DNA of 64,000 nucleotides from Rhodospirillales bacterium. GTDB taxonomy: Bacteria > Pseudomonadota > Alphaproteobacteria > Micavibrionales > Micavibrionaceae. The first letter of the stretch is position 1. The number at the start of each line of letters is the position of its first letter. The translations under genes and the position numbers were made by a program. Below the pieces are notes generated by a model. It was not told where the DNA came from. It ran no database searches and was given only the letters and a program-made list of their open reading frames with translations. The stretch is taken from positions 115,228 to 179,227 of the forward strand of contig JACKJB010000005.1 of assembly GCA_020638155.1 (NCBI GenBank), read 5' to 3'. Below, piece after piece: positions 8,750-17,984 of this stretch.

Positions 8750-9727
8750 ATGGATGATGCTTTGAAGACATTGCTGTTGCCGTTTGAAACGGGGGGGCTG
8801 CGCTGGCCGGATCAGGACGGCGCGGTACAGGTTTATAACGGCGTTTCCTGCGCGCATTTCCCTGAAGGTGCATTCATTGAGCAGTACTTTAAGCCGCTGG
8901 CGGCGGGCACGGTGCAGCAGATGCCGAAAGGACCTGCGGTGATGGCGTTGGTGCTGGGCAGCAAGCAGCATCAGGAGACGCTTTATCTCATGGGCAGGGC
9001 GCTGGCGGCGTTACAGGAGGACGGCGTCCTTGTTTGCGCGGCAGCAAATGACGCCGGGGGGCGGCGGCTTAAAAAAGATTTGCAGACGTTGGGGCTTGAA
9101 GTGTTTGCCGAGTCCAAACATAAATGCCAGGTGGTCTGGACGCGGCCCGGCGGGATAAAGGCCCCGGAATGGATTGCAATGGGGGCGTTGCAGCCGGTGC
9201 TTGACGGCGCATTTGTTTCACAGCCCGGTATTTTCGGCTGGGACAGGATTGATGCCGGGTCTGCGTTACTGGCCGATTATCTGACGGCAGAAACGCTGCA
9301 GGGGGCCGGGGCGGATTTTGGCTGCGGGTATGGATTTTTATCGGATCATATTGTGCGGCATTGTCATGAGATCAGCGCGCTTTACTGTATTGATGCGGAT
9401 TACAGGGCGGTGCAGGCCTGCCGCAAAAATCTTGAAGGGCGGACGCAGTGTCATTTTATCTGGAGCGATTTAACGGCGGCGCAGGCCGATCTTCCGGCGC
9501 TGGACTGGGTTGTTATGAACCCGCCTTTTCACGAAGGGAAAGCGGCAGACCCTGTGATCGGGAAAGCGTTTATCAAGAGCGCGGCGGCGGCGCTGAAGCG
9601 CGGCGGATCGTTGTGGATGGTGGCGAATACGCACTTGCCGTATGAAGAAATGCTGCATCAAAATTTTGCGCAGGTTCGGCCTGTAATGACGGCCAGGGGG
9701 TTTAAGGTGATCCATGCGCAGAAGTGA
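8750..9727 (+). CDS. rsmC: RsmC-like 16S rRNA (guanine-N2)-methyltransferase
   Basis: The protein is 325 residues from ATG 8750 (MDDALKTLLLPFETG), chosen because the upstream frame runs through a terminator. The SAM-binding Rossmann domain is in the C-terminal half: GADFGCGYGFLSDHI is motif I and VVMNPPFHEG is the NPPF motif diagnostic for base-amino methyltransferases of the RsmC/RlmG group. The N-terminal half looks like the degenerate, duplicated methyltransferase domain of RsmC. RsmC makes m2G1207 in 16S rRNA. RlmG (23S m2G1835) is the main alternative and cannot be excluded by eye. The gene overlaps the next one by 14 bases, suggesting translational coupling. Confidence 0.8.
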   Translation: MDDALKTLLLPFETGGLRWPDQDGAVQVYNGVSCAHFPEGAFIEQYFKPLAAGTVQQMPKGPAVMALVLGSKQHQETLYLMGRALAALQEDGVLVCAAANDAGGRRLKKDLQTLGLEVFAESKHKCQVVWTRPGGIKAPEWIAMGALQPVLDGAFVSQPGIFGWDRIDAGSALLADYLTAETLQGAGADFGCGYGFLSDHIVRHCHEISALYCIDADYRAVQACRKNLEGRTQCHFIWSDLTAAQADLPALDWVVMNPPFHEGKAADPVIGKAFIKSAAAALKRGGSLWMVANTHLPYEEMLHQNFAQVRPVMTARGFKVIHAQK

Positions 9728-10388
9728 AGCGGTACCGGACAATATCAAGGGGTTGATCTGGGACCTGGATAACACATTATACCGGTTCGATCATGATTTT
9801 GTGCAGGCCTGTCATATAGCCGCGGCACGGGCGGCGCTTAAGGGCGGCGTACCGATGAATATGGAGCAGGCGGTGGCTTATAGCGAGCGCTCTTATCTTG
9901 AGCGCGGTCACAGTTATTTCCTGTTCGTTGAAAATTTTGAGGTGAACGAGCTGTCGATACATCTTGATTTTCACGACTTTATTGATGAGACGATCATAAA
10001 GAAATCGAAAGATCTGGCCGATCTTTTTGTGCGCTCCGGACTGCAGCATATTTTAGTTACGCACGGATCAAGGCGCTGGGCGCATAAGGCTTTACTGCAT
10101 TTGGGACTGGATCGGTTTTTTCCGCCGGAGCGTATTATCCCGGCAGAAGAAATTGATTTTGCGCGTAAGCATGCCAGCAGGGTCCCGTTTGAAAAAGCAC
10201 TGCAGATTTTAGACCTGCCTGAGGCGCATGTTGCGGTGGTGGAAGATATGGCAGACAATTTACTGATCCCGCATGAGATGGGGCTGTCTACAATATTGGT
10301 GCATTATGGCCGGGTGCCCGATCCGATGCCGGATCATATCGATTATGCGTATAATAATGCGGCTGAATTTTTAAAGCAGAGTCTATAA
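9714..10388 (+). CDS. HAD superfamily hydrolase (pyrimidine 5'-nucleotidase-like)
   Basis: The protein is 224 residues. Motif I is LIWDLDNTLYRFD with nucleophile Asp17 and acid Asp19. Motif II is LVTHGSRRW, and motif IV lies in VAVVEDMADNLLIPHEMG. The WDLDNTLY start followed by a small helical cap is typical of the Sdt1/pyrimidine 5'-nucleotidase branch of HAD phosphatases. The substrate is not certain. The gene overlaps rsmC at its start and overlaps the convergent AAA+ gene by six bases at its end. Confidence 0.85.
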   Translation: MRRSEAVPDNIKGLIWDLDNTLYRFDHDFVQACHIAAARAALKGGVPMNMEQAVAYSERSYLERGHSYFLFVENFEVNELSIHLDFHDFIDETIIKKSKDLADLFVRSGLQHILVTHGSRRWAHKALLHLGLDRFFPPERIIPAEEIDFARKHASRVPFEKALQILDLPEAHVAVVEDMADNLLIPHEMGLSTILVHYGRVPDPMPDHIDYAYNNAAEFLKQSL

Positions 10389-11258
10389 AGCATCCGGGTG
10401 GATTTTACATTCGATCGAGACCATCTTTTTGACCGATTCAGGGGTCAGGTCGTTATCCCATCCATGTTTCATGATATGCCAGGCACAGGCACCATCGAGC
10501 ATGACGATGGATTTATCCGGCTGGTTCCGGCGTGGCAGATGCTCTTCGGTCAGTTTGATAACGAGCTGAAGGCATTCGTCCGGTATTTTAAGATGATGAT
10601 GTTTTTCTAGGCCGGGGCGCAGCATTTGCAGGATATGAAATGTTTCTTCCGGGGTCGGCACGGTCAAAGGCACTTGCTGGAAACGGCGGTCAAGCGCCGG
10701 ATCTTCCTTGACATAGATGCGGTATTCATCATCGGTCGTGGCGCCGATCACGTGGAGGTCACCGACCGTTAAATACGGCTTCATCACTTCGGACAGGCCG
10801 CGATAACCTGAACCTTCGCAGGTCGGCATAATCATATGAATTTCATCGATGAACATGATGTATTTCGGATAATCCGGGTCGTGGTATCGTTCCGCCATCC
10901 CGCGGCAAAGCGGGATAAACCGGCTTTGAAAATCCGCCGGTCCGTTTGTTCCGGCGGCCATGCTCGACAGATCGACTTCAATGACGCGCGCATTTTTCAG
11001 GTATTCCGGTACATCACCCTTGACGATGCGCTGCGCGAGGCCGACGACAAGGGCGGTTTTACCGACCCCGGCTGGCGCCAGCAGCACGACGTTTTTTCGG
11101 CCTTTTTGCAGCAGGATCAGCGTGACTTCGTCGATCTCCCTTTCCCGCCCGGAGATCGGGTCATAGCGGCCTTTCCGCTCCAGTGTGGTAATGTCACGGC
11201 AGAACTGGAAGATCAGTTCTTCCATATCGTCATCAGAGACTACGAACTTTTTGACCAC
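10383..11258 (-). CDS. stand-alone ClpA/ClpB D1-like AAA+ ATPase
   Basis: The protein is 291 residues and starts with GTG at 11258, six bases behind GGGGGAA. It contains one AAA+ module closely like the D1 domain of ClpA/ClpB/ClpC: RYDPISGREREIDEVTLIL, Walker A APAGVGKTALV, AQRIVKGDVPEYLKNARV, Walker B YIMFIDEIHMI, sensor 1 HVIGATTDDEYR and the arginine-finger region DPALDRRFQQV. It lacks the ClpN double repeat, the middle domain and the whole second ATPase domain with its ClpP-binding loop, so it is probably not a classical protease partner. It is divergent from a MoxR ATPase gene. A remodelling role for a local partner is possible but unproven. Confidence 0.85.
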   Translation of the reverse strand: MVKKFVVSDDDMEELIFQFCRDITTLERKGRYDPISGREREIDEVTLILLQKGRKNVVLLAPAGVGKTALVVGLAQRIVKGDVPEYLKNARVIEVDLSSMAAGTNGPADFQSRFIPLCRGMAERYHDPDYPKYIMFIDEIHMIMPTCEGSGYRGLSEVMKPYLTVGDLHVIGATTDDEYRIYVKEDPALDRRFQQVPLTVPTPEETFHILQMLRPGLEKHHHLKIPDECLQLVIKLTEEHLPRRNQPDKSIVMLDGACAWHIMKHGWDNDLTPESVKKMVSIECKIHPDAL

Positions 11259-11423
11259 TGAATTTCCCCCGGATCATTGAATTCCTGTACATAGTACCAC
11301 TCTATCCTAAGGGAAAAAGGTTTAATAGATCATGAAGGCGCGCGGATAAAGATTTTATCATAACGCTTTGTTAAGAAAGGAAATGTTATAAGATAGAGGG
11401 GGGAAACCTATCAGGACCGAAAG

Positions 11424-12437
11424 ATGAGTGTACGTAAAGAAATTCAAAAGCTGCAGGACAGCGTTGCCCGCGAGATTATCGGGCAGGAAGAGATTGTGGA
11501 ATGCCTGATCGCCGGAATTCTGGCGAACGGCAACCTGCTGGTGGAAAGTTTGCCGGGGCTCGCGAAAACGCGGGCGATTAAAACGCTGTCTAAAAATATC
11601 GAAAGCACATTCAGCCGGATCCAGTTTACACCGGATTTGACCTCCAAAGATATTGCCGGGCAGCAGGTTTATGAAGAGCCTGAAGGTGGCGGCAAAGGGA
11701 TGTACCGGTTCGAGCCGGGACCGATTTTCAACAATATCGTGCTGGCCGACGAGGTGAACCGTTCCCCGCCGAAAACACAGAACGCTTTGCTGGAGGCGAT
11801 GGAAGAACGGCAGGTTACGGTCGGCGGCCAGGCGCACAAAGTGCCGGACCTGTTCATGGTGATGGCGACGATGAACCCGGCAGGGCAGCAAGGGACGTTC
11901 CCGATGCCCGAAGCACAGATGGACCGTTTTCTGATGCATGTGATGGTCGATTATCCGGATGAAGAAGCCGAAGCGCAAATTATCCGCCTGATCCGCGATG
12001 AAACGGCGCAGGAAAATAAAGGCTCGGACATTCATAAGGAAGAGCGGAATGTCACCGCGCAGGAGACTATTTTCGCAGCGCGCGCGGAGATTGATAAGAT
12101 GCCTGTGCCGGCGCATGTCGAAAAATATATGGTTGATCTGATTTTCGCAACGCGTTACCCGCAGCGCTATACTTATGAGCTGAAAAGCTTTATCGCATTC
12201 GGGTGCAGCCCGCGGGCATCGATTGCGCTGGACCGTGTCGTCCGTACGAATGCCTGGATGAACGGGCAGGACCGGGTTGAGATTGAAAATGTGCAAAAGG
12301 TGTTGCCGCTGGTGTTTCGTCATAGGATTATCCGCGGCGAACGGGCGGTCGATCACAAGATTACCACTGGCGATATCTGCGAAGAGATTATCGAGCTTGT
12401 GCCGGTGCCCTCAGAATCCAAAGCCAAAGAAGGCTGA
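11424..12437 (+). CDS. MoxR family AAA+ ATPase
   Basis: The protein is 337 residues. Walker A is ESLPGLAKTR, the form usual in MoxR. Walker B is IVLADEVNRSPPKTQNALLEAMEERQVTVGG, and sensor 1 is VMATMNPAGQQGTFPMPEAQMDRF. The C-terminal lid has RASIALDRVVRTNAWM. MoxR proteins act as chaperones that mature protein complexes, usually together with a VWA-domain protein and a DUF58 protein encoded next door. Neither is adjacent here; the only VWA domains in the window are in the giant adhesin 10 kb away. The gene converges on serB. Confidence 0.93.
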   Translation: MSVRKEIQKLQDSVAREIIGQEEIVECLIAGILANGNLLVESLPGLAKTRAIKTLSKNIESTFSRIQFTPDLTSKDIAGQQVYEEPEGGGKGMYRFEPGPIFNNIVLADEVNRSPPKTQNALLEAMEERQVTVGGQAHKVPDLFMVMATMNPAGQQGTFPMPEAQMDRFLMHVMVDYPDEEAEAQIIRLIRDETAQENKGSDIHKEERNVTAQETIFAARAEIDKMPVPAHVEKYMVDLIFATRYPQRYTYELKSFIAFGCSPRASIALDRVVRTNAWMNGQDRVEIENVQKVLPLVFRHRIIRGERAVDHKITTGDICEEIIELVPVPSESKAKEG

Positions 12438-12442
12438 GCTTC

Positions 12443-13318
12443 TTATCCCAGAATTTCTGTTTCGGTATAGCCCTGTGCATATAGCGCGGCGCTCAGATCG
12501 CCATGGAGAATGCAGTTATCAAGCGCGTCCTGCAACACGGGTTTGGGATGATAGCCTATGCCCAGCCCGGCCGCTTCTAACATAGGCAGGTCGTTTGCGC
12601 CGTCGCCGATCGACAGGACATCGTCCGGCGTCAGGGAGAAGTCCGCGCAATAGCTTTGCAGGAAATCGAGTTTGCTGTTTTTATCGAGAATCGGCTCACC
12701 GACCGTTCCGGTTAAAACCCCGTTTTCAAGGTGCAGCAAATTTCCGTGGTTATGGGTGAACCCTGCCTGTTCTGCAATCGCCGCGGTAAATAAGGTGAAA
12801 CCGCCGGAAACGAGGACGCATGCTGCAGCATTTTTTTTCATCATCTGCACAAAAATTTGTGCGCCGGGGTTCAAATTTGTTGCAGCAATCGTTTGCCGGA
12901 CCGCCGATTCGGGCAGGCCTTTGAGCAGGCCGACGCGCTCGCGCAGGGCTTCTTTGAAATCAAGTTCGCCGTTCATCGCGCGGGCTGTGATCGCGGCGAT
13001 CCGGTCTTTGATCCCGGCGCAGGCGGCCAGTTCGTCAAGCGTTTCGCTGTCAACGATGGTGCTGTCCATATCGGCGAGCAGGAGTTTTTTGCGGCGGTTT
13101 TCGCTTCGCGTGAAAAAAACGTCGATCCGCTCACTGCGGAATTGCTCGCGCAGTGTCTTGATAAGGGTTGTATCGGGTTTGCCTGCCAGCACCATATCGG
13201 CGGCTTTATCTTTGGCCAGCCAGTTGATCTTGCCTGTTTCCAGCACGGCGCGTGCTTTTGCAAAATGAGCGTCCTGCAACGGGATATCAGTGGCAACCAT
13301 GGTCAATATATGTGTCAT
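12443..13318 (-). CDS. serB: phosphoserine phosphatase SerB
   Basis: The protein is 291 residues. The catalytic HAD motif is LLADMDSTIVDSETLDELA with nucleophile Asp83. Motif II is CVLVSGGFTLFTAAIAEQAGF, and motif IV is VLSIGDGANDLPMLEAAGLGIGYHPKP. The first ~75 residues form an ACT-like regulatory or oligomerisation part, as in other SerB proteins of this length. It performs the last step of serine synthesis, removing phosphate from L-phosphoserine. The serC gene begins divergently about 140 bases away, so serB and serC share an intergenic control region. Confidence 0.96.
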   Translation of the reverse strand: MTHILTMVATDIPLQDAHFAKARAVLETGKINWLAKDKAADMVLAGKPDTTLIKTLREQFRSERIDVFFTRSENRRKKLLLADMDSTIVDSETLDELAACAGIKDRIAAITARAMNGELDFKEALRERVGLLKGLPESAVRQTIAATNLNPGAQIFVQMMKKNAAACVLVSGGFTLFTAAIAEQAGFTHNHGNLLHLENGVLTGTVGEPILDKNSKLDFLQSYCADFSLTPDDVLSIGDGANDLPMLEAAGLGIGYHPKPVLQDALDNCILHGDLSAALYAQGYTETEILG

Positions 13319-13461
13319 GGGTTCAGCTTATAGCATGATGCGCGCTGCGGGAGAAGATGGAACCGCCGGGAAGAAAAATCTTGCCAATGAGGGCGCAAAT
13401 CTCTATCGCTTGAAAAGGTAATATTGCAATGCAAAACGTCATTCATATGAGGGATGAAATC

Positions 13462-14631
13462 ATGGAAAAACCGAATACCAAACCGCAAAATCCGAATTTT
13501 TCTTCAGGGCCTTGCGCCAAGCGGCCGGGCTGGACGCTGGATGTGCTTAAGGGCGCTTTGATTGGCCGCTCGCACCGGTCCGGGCCGGGCAAGAAACGAT
13601 TGAAGGCGCTGATTGACGAGCACCGCGCGCTTTTGGGGATTCCTGATGATTATTTCATCGGGATCGTGCCGGCGTCCGATACCGGCGCGATTGAAATGGC
13701 GCTGTGGTCGATGCTGGGCGCGCGCGGTATTGACGTGCTGGCGTGGGAAAGTTTTAGCTCCGGCTGGCAGAAGGATATTACGGATCACCTGAAACTTGAG
13801 GCGACCGTTCATGAAGCCGGGTACGGGGAATTGCCGGACCTGTCGAAAGTGAACTTTGATAATGATGTCGTGTTTGTCTGGAACGGGACGACGTCCGGGG
13901 TGCGTGTACCGGACGGAGATTGGATCGATTCAGATCGCAAAGGGCTGACCTTCTGTGATGCGACATCGGCGGTGTTCGCTTATGACATGCCGTGGAACAA
14001 GCTGGATGTGACGACCTGGAGCTGGCAGAAAGTACTGGGCGGCGAAGCGGCGCACGGGATGCTGGTGCTGAGTCCGCGTGCAGTACAGCGGCTTGAAAGC
14101 TTTAAACCGGAAAACCGGCCCTTGCCGAAAATTTTCCGGATGACCAAGAAAGGCAAGCTGAATGAAGGGATCTTCGAAGGGCTGACGATTAACACGCCGT
14201 CGATGATCGCGGTAGAAGATTGCCTGGATGCGCTGGCCTGGGTCAAATCGCTTGGCGGGGTGAAGGAAACCATTAAACGCTCGCAGGATAATTTATCGGC
14301 GATCGAGCAGTGGGTACAAAAAACAGACTGGGCCGATTTCCTGTGCGCCGATCCGCTGGCGCGCTCTACCACATCGATTTGCCTGAAGCTCAGCGATCCG
14401 TGGTTTAATGCCTTGTCCGAAGATGAACAGACTGCGTTTATCGGCGGGCTATGCAAGCTTTTAGACGCCGAAGGCGCTGCCTATGATATCAAGCATTACC
14501 GCGATGCGCCTGCGGGCCTGCGGATCTGGGGCGGCGCGACGATTGAAACGGCGGATATCAAGGCGCTGCTTCCCTGGCTGGAATGGGCGTTTGCGCAGTC
14601 GAAAGCCGAAGAGCAGAAGAAGGCCGCTTAG
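13462..14631 (+). CDS. serC: phosphoserine aminotransferase SerC
   Basis: The protein is 389 residues from ATG 13462, which has GAGGGA seven bases upstream. An in-frame ATG at 13429 is less well placed. Family features are NFSSGPCAKRPGW at the start, SHRSGPGKKRLKAL, DTGAIEMALWSMLG, WNGTTSGVRVPDGDW and the PLP-lysine region TTWSWQKVLGGEAAHGMLVLS. It belongs to the alphaproteobacterial and archaeal-like SerC branch, with PNFSSGPCAKRPG at the start. It transaminates 3-phosphohydroxypyruvate with glutamate. The hairpin terminator at 14655 follows. Confidence 0.96.
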   Translation: MEKPNTKPQNPNFSSGPCAKRPGWTLDVLKGALIGRSHRSGPGKKRLKALIDEHRALLGIPDDYFIGIVPASDTGAIEMALWSMLGARGIDVLAWESFSSGWQKDITDHLKLEATVHEAGYGELPDLSKVNFDNDVVFVWNGTTSGVRVPDGDWIDSDRKGLTFCDATSAVFAYDMPWNKLDVTTWSWQKVLGGEAAHGMLVLSPRAVQRLESFKPENRPLPKIFRMTKKGKLNEGIFEGLTINTPSMIAVEDCLDALAWVKSLGGVKETIKRSQDNLSAIEQWVQKTDWADFLCADPLARSTTSICLKLSDPWFNALSEDEQTAFIGGLCKLLDAEGAAYDIKHYRDAPAGLRIWGGATIETADIKALLPWLEWAFAQSKAEEQKKAA

Positions 14632-14654
14632 CTTTTTTTATCCATCATATTATG

Positions 14655-14684
14655 AAGGCCGCAATTTTTATGTTGCGGCCTTTT
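14655..14684 (+). terminator. rho-independent terminator of serC
   Basis: AAGGCCGCAA (14655-14664) pairs with TTGCGGCCTT (14673-14682) across an eight-base loop, and the paired Ts continue as a TTTT run. It ends just before the stop codon of the convergent gene at 14686. Confidence 0.85.
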
Positions 14685-14685
14685 G

Positions 14686-15786
14686 TTATGGCGCTGGCTG
14701 TTTTGGCGCTGGCTGCGTGGTTGTTGCCGGGCTGATTAGTTTATTTATCAGCTGGAGGTATTCAGCGAGAAAGCGCTCGGAATAATCCTTGTCTTCGGTT
14801 TTGGTCAGCGCATCGATCGTATCCTGACGCGCTTGGGGGCTTAAACCTGAATCCAGGATCATATTGACGAGCGCATGGTTGACGCGGCGGGGCTCATCAC
14901 TGAGTTCTTTTGCCAGAATTTCCACTTTGAGCGCTTCGGAAATACCGCCGCGCAGGACACGCTGCATGGTGGCATCGCTGGCACGGTTCCAGGACATCGT
15001 TTCTTTGAACAGGCGGTCGCGTTCTACCTGATCGGGGCTCGTCATTGTATACAGGCGGTTGAAGAGCGTTTCCTCGCCGCGTTGCAGTGCTGTTAAGGTT
15101 GCTTCGCGCAGGTCCTGCGGTGCGATGCCGGAACTGAGCAGGCTATCGACCATGCCGGTGTTGATGCTCAGGTTATGGGTCACGGCACCTTCGTAAATGA
15201 GCATGTTAACGGCCTGTCCTTTGATTTCTGAAGACGGGTTTGCGGCCAGCAGGCGGTCGAACAAAGGCCGGTCATTGCGGGCCTGGGCGAGGGTGAACAG
15301 GCTGACCGTTTCATCATCTGACAGGCCGTGGGCGATCATTTTATCGAACATGCCGGGATGGCTTTTATGGGCATATCGCAGCGCCCTGCTTTTATCGGCC
15401 GGGTTCGCGGCCAGGACTTTATCAAACATGTCCGGCTTGTTTCTTGTGACGGCATAGGTCAGGGCAATGGATTTCATTTCCTCGTCTGCGCCATGGTCAA
15501 GCGCATATTGCAGTTCGGCAGGGTTATTGGCCCAGATCGCCATCGCCAGCCTGCGGCCCAGCGCGCTGTCGGCTTCGCTACTGCATTCAAGATAAATGCT
15601 CATGGCATCCAGCGCGACTTCGTTGCCATTTCTGTGGCCTTCGGCCTGCATCAGGGTGTTGAACAGCTCTTTGCCGGATGGGCAGTTATCCGGGGCGGCG
15701 TATGTTTGCGCACCAGCAAAGCTCAGGCAAAGTGCCAGGCTGGCTGAGGTTAAAAGCGGTTTGCTGTTTTTTTGTGAAATGGCCAT
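14686..15786 (-). CDS. exported helical-repeat protein, ankyrin-like, unknown function
   Basis: The protein is 366 residues. It starts with a signal peptide (SKPLLTSASLALCLSFAGAQTYAA). The rest is almost all alpha-helical with degenerate repeats of roughly 33 residues: NNPAELQYALDHGAD, NKPDMFDKVLAANPAD, HPGMFDKMIAHGLSDD, NDRPLFDRLLAANPSS. This spacing resembles ankyrin repeats without the full consensus. Ala, Pro and Gln dominate the last ten residues. It most likely sits in the periplasm as a protein-binding scaffold. No catalytic motif is visible, and its place between serC and serA suggests no shared pathway. Confidence 0.75.
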   Translation of the reverse strand: MAISQKNSKPLLTSASLALCLSFAGAQTYAAPDNCPSGKELFNTLMQAEGHRNGNEVALDAMSIYLECSSEADSALGRRLAMAIWANNPAELQYALDHGADEEMKSIALTYAVTRNKPDMFDKVLAANPADKSRALRYAHKSHPGMFDKMIAHGLSDDETVSLFTLAQARNDRPLFDRLLAANPSSEIKGQAVNMLIYEGAVTHNLSINTGMVDSLLSSGIAPQDLREATLTALQRGEETLFNRLYTMTSPDQVERDRLFKETMSWNRASDATMQRVLRGGISEALKVEILAKELSDEPRRVNHALVNMILDSGLSPQARQDTIDALTKTEDKDYSERFLAEYLQLINKLISPATTTQPAPKQPAP

Positions 15787-15859
15787 GATATGTTGTTCTC
15801 CCTTTATCTTAGAGCGTAAGTAAGAGGTTTGTCAGAATGAGTCAACAGAATATGGGAAT

Positions 15860-16285
15860 ATGAGCGCTGATCTTTGGACATATTTGCAAGGGTCCTGGAC
15901 GATGACGCGGCAGATTACCGATCGCGCCGGACCCTTTCAGCAGGGAACCGTGCAAGGCGGCGCGCAGTGGCAAAGCGTACGGGAGGCGGGCAGGTTATCC
16001 TATGCCGAGCAGGGGCGGCTGCGGTACGGCGCCTATCAGGAGGATGTTTCGCAAGGTTACTGGTATGAGGCGCTGGGGCCGGACGCGGTCCGTGTGCGTT
16101 TTGCCGACGGGCGGCATTTTTATGACTGGGAGGCAGGTTCGGAGAAAGCGGTTACCCATATTTGCGGGCCGGACCGGTATGAAGGACGGTTTTGGCTGGA
16201 TGGCGATCACCGGATGATTTTTACCTGGGATGTGCGCGGTCCGCGTAAAGATATGCGGCTTGAAACGCTTTATATCCGGGCCTGA
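15860..16285 (+). CDS. DUF6314 family protein
   Basis: The protein is 141 residues. The start LWTYLQGSWTMTRQITDRAG and the end DRYEGRFWLDGDHRMIFTWDVRGPRKDMRLETLYIR match the small lipocalin-like beta-barrel family DUF6314, common in Alphaproteobacteria and fungi. A conserved GSW-x3-R-x-I motif opens the barrel. No function has been shown for the family. Ligand binding is suggested only by the fold. Confidence 0.75.
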   Translation: MSADLWTYLQGSWTMTRQITDRAGPFQQGTVQGGAQWQSVREAGRLSYAEQGRLRYGAYQEDVSQGYWYEALGPDAVRVRFADGRHFYDWEAGSEKAVTHICGPDRYEGRFWLDGDHRMIFTWDVRGPRKDMRLETLYIRA

Positions 16286-16379
16286 TTTTGCGCTGCAAAA
16301 AATTATATTTTCTTTTTTATGTACTCCTGATATGAAGAAAGTCTGTTTTCCTAAACAAGACAAAACTAGGAGTTAGAAA

Positions 16380-17957
16380 ATGGCTAAAGTCTTAATTAGC
16401 GACAAGATGGATCCTCTTGCCGCGGAAATCTTCCAGAAAAACGGTATTGAAGTTGATGTGAAACCGGGGATGAACCCGGAAGAGCTGATGGAGATCATCG
16501 GCGATTATGACGGTCTGGCGGTGCGGTCTTCGACCAAGGCAACGCCGGAAATTCTTGGCAAGGCGGCGAACCTTAAAGTCATCGGCCGGGCCGGGATCGG
16601 GGTTGATAATATCGATCTTGATGCGTCAACGAATAAAGGCGTTGTCGTCATGAACACGCCGTTCGGCAATTCGATCACTACGGCAGAGCATGCGATTGCG
16701 ATGATGTTCGCGCTGGCGCGGCAAATCCCGCAGGCCAATGAATCCACCCATGCCGGTAAATGGGAAAAATCAAAATTTATGGGGGTCGAGCTGTACGGCA
16801 AGACACTCGGTGTTATCGGGTGCGGCAATATCGGGTCGATCGCGGCGAACCGGGCGCTGGGGCTGCATATGGATGTGATCGCGTTTGACCCGTTCTTAAG
16901 CGAAGAGCGCGCGGTGGAACTCGGTGTGAAGAAAGCCGAGCTGGATGAATTATTCACCAAGGCTGATTTCATCACGATCCATGTGCCGAAGAACGAGCAG
17001 ACTAAAGGCCTGATTAACAAGGACACGATCGGTAAGATGAAAGACGGCGTGCGGATTATTAACTGCGCGCGCGGCGGAATTATCGTTGAAGCCGATCTGA
17101 AAGACGCGCTTGATACGGGCAAGGTTGCCGGGGCGGCGCTGGACGTGTTCGAAGTGGAGCCTGCAAAAGAGAATGCGCTGTTTGGTCATCCGAATGTGAT
17201 CTGTACACCGCATCTTGGCGCATCGACCACCGAAGCGCAGGTTAATGTCGCGATCCAGGTGGCAGAGCAAATGTCTGACTTTCTGCTCAACGGGGCGGTC
17301 ACGAACGCGCTGAACATGCCGTCGATTTCGGCAGAAGACGCTCCGCGCCTGAAACCGTATATGAAACTGTCCGAGCAGCTCGGCAGTCTCGCCGGGCAGA
17401 TTACGATCGATGCGATCAAGTCTGTGAATATCGAATATGAAGGCAGTGTATCGGAGCTGAACACCAAGCCGCTGACGGCGCTGGTGGTGGCAAATCTTTT
17501 GAAAGCGCAGCTCGATAGCGTGAACATGGTCAACGCGATCAAGGTTGCCGAATCCCGCGGGATCGAGATTTCAGAGACCCGCACCGGGTCTTCGCAGGAT
17601 TTCCGCAGCCTGATTACGGTGACGGTTGTCACAGAGAAGAGCACTCATATTGCCGCCGGGACTTTGTTTACCGGTAAGGAGCCGCGCATCGTCAATATTG
17701 ACGGGGTGCCGATCGAAGCGGCGCTGGCGGCGCATATGCTGTATATCCGCAACGAAGACAAGCCGGGCCTGATTGGCGGGCTGGGGACGATCCTGGCGGA
17801 AGCGGGGCAGAATATCGCCGACTTCCGTTTGGGACGCCGTGGCCGTGATGAGCGGGCTGTTGCTCTGGTGGCACTGGATGAGCCGCTGTCCGATGAAGTG
17901 TTTGAAAAAGTCAAAGCGCTGCCGCAAATCCGGCAGGTCCAAAGGCTGAAGTTTTAA
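16380..17957 (+). CDS. serA: D-3-phosphoglycerate dehydrogenase SerA
   Basis: The protein is 525 residues, the long type I form with substrate-, NAD-, ASB- and ACT-domains in that order. Seen: GRAGIGVDNIDLDAST near residue 65, the nucleotide site TLGVIGCGNIGSIAANRALG near 140-160, catalytic Arg in IINCARGGIIVE and His in CTPHLGASTTEAQ. The ASB domain follows at about 320-440, and the C-terminal ACT domain with DKPGLIGGLGTILAEAGQNI binds serine for feedback inhibition. AGGAGTT lies six bases before the ATG. It oxidises 3-phosphoglycerate, the first committed step of serine synthesis; serB and serC are 3-5 kb upstream but not in the same operon. Confidence 0.97.
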   Translation: MAKVLISDKMDPLAAEIFQKNGIEVDVKPGMNPEELMEIIGDYDGLAVRSSTKATPEILGKAANLKVIGRAGIGVDNIDLDASTNKGVVVMNTPFGNSITTAEHAIAMMFALARQIPQANESTHAGKWEKSKFMGVELYGKTLGVIGCGNIGSIAANRALGLHMDVIAFDPFLSEERAVELGVKKAELDELFTKADFITIHVPKNEQTKGLINKDTIGKMKDGVRIINCARGGIIVEADLKDALDTGKVAGAALDVFEVEPAKENALFGHPNVICTPHLGASTTEAQVNVAIQVAEQMSDFLLNGAVTNALNMPSISAEDAPRLKPYMKLSEQLGSLAGQITIDAIKSVNIEYEGSVSELNTKPLTALVVANLLKAQLDSVNMVNAIKVAESRGIEISETRTGSSQDFRSLITVTVVTEKSTHIAAGTLFTGKEPRIVNIDGVPIEAALAAHMLYIRNEDKPGLIGGLGTILAEAGQNIADFRLGRRGRDERAVALVALDEPLSDEVFEKVKALPQIRQVQRLKF

Positions 17958-17984
17958 ATAGAGGGTGTACGGTGCCGGGGATGG

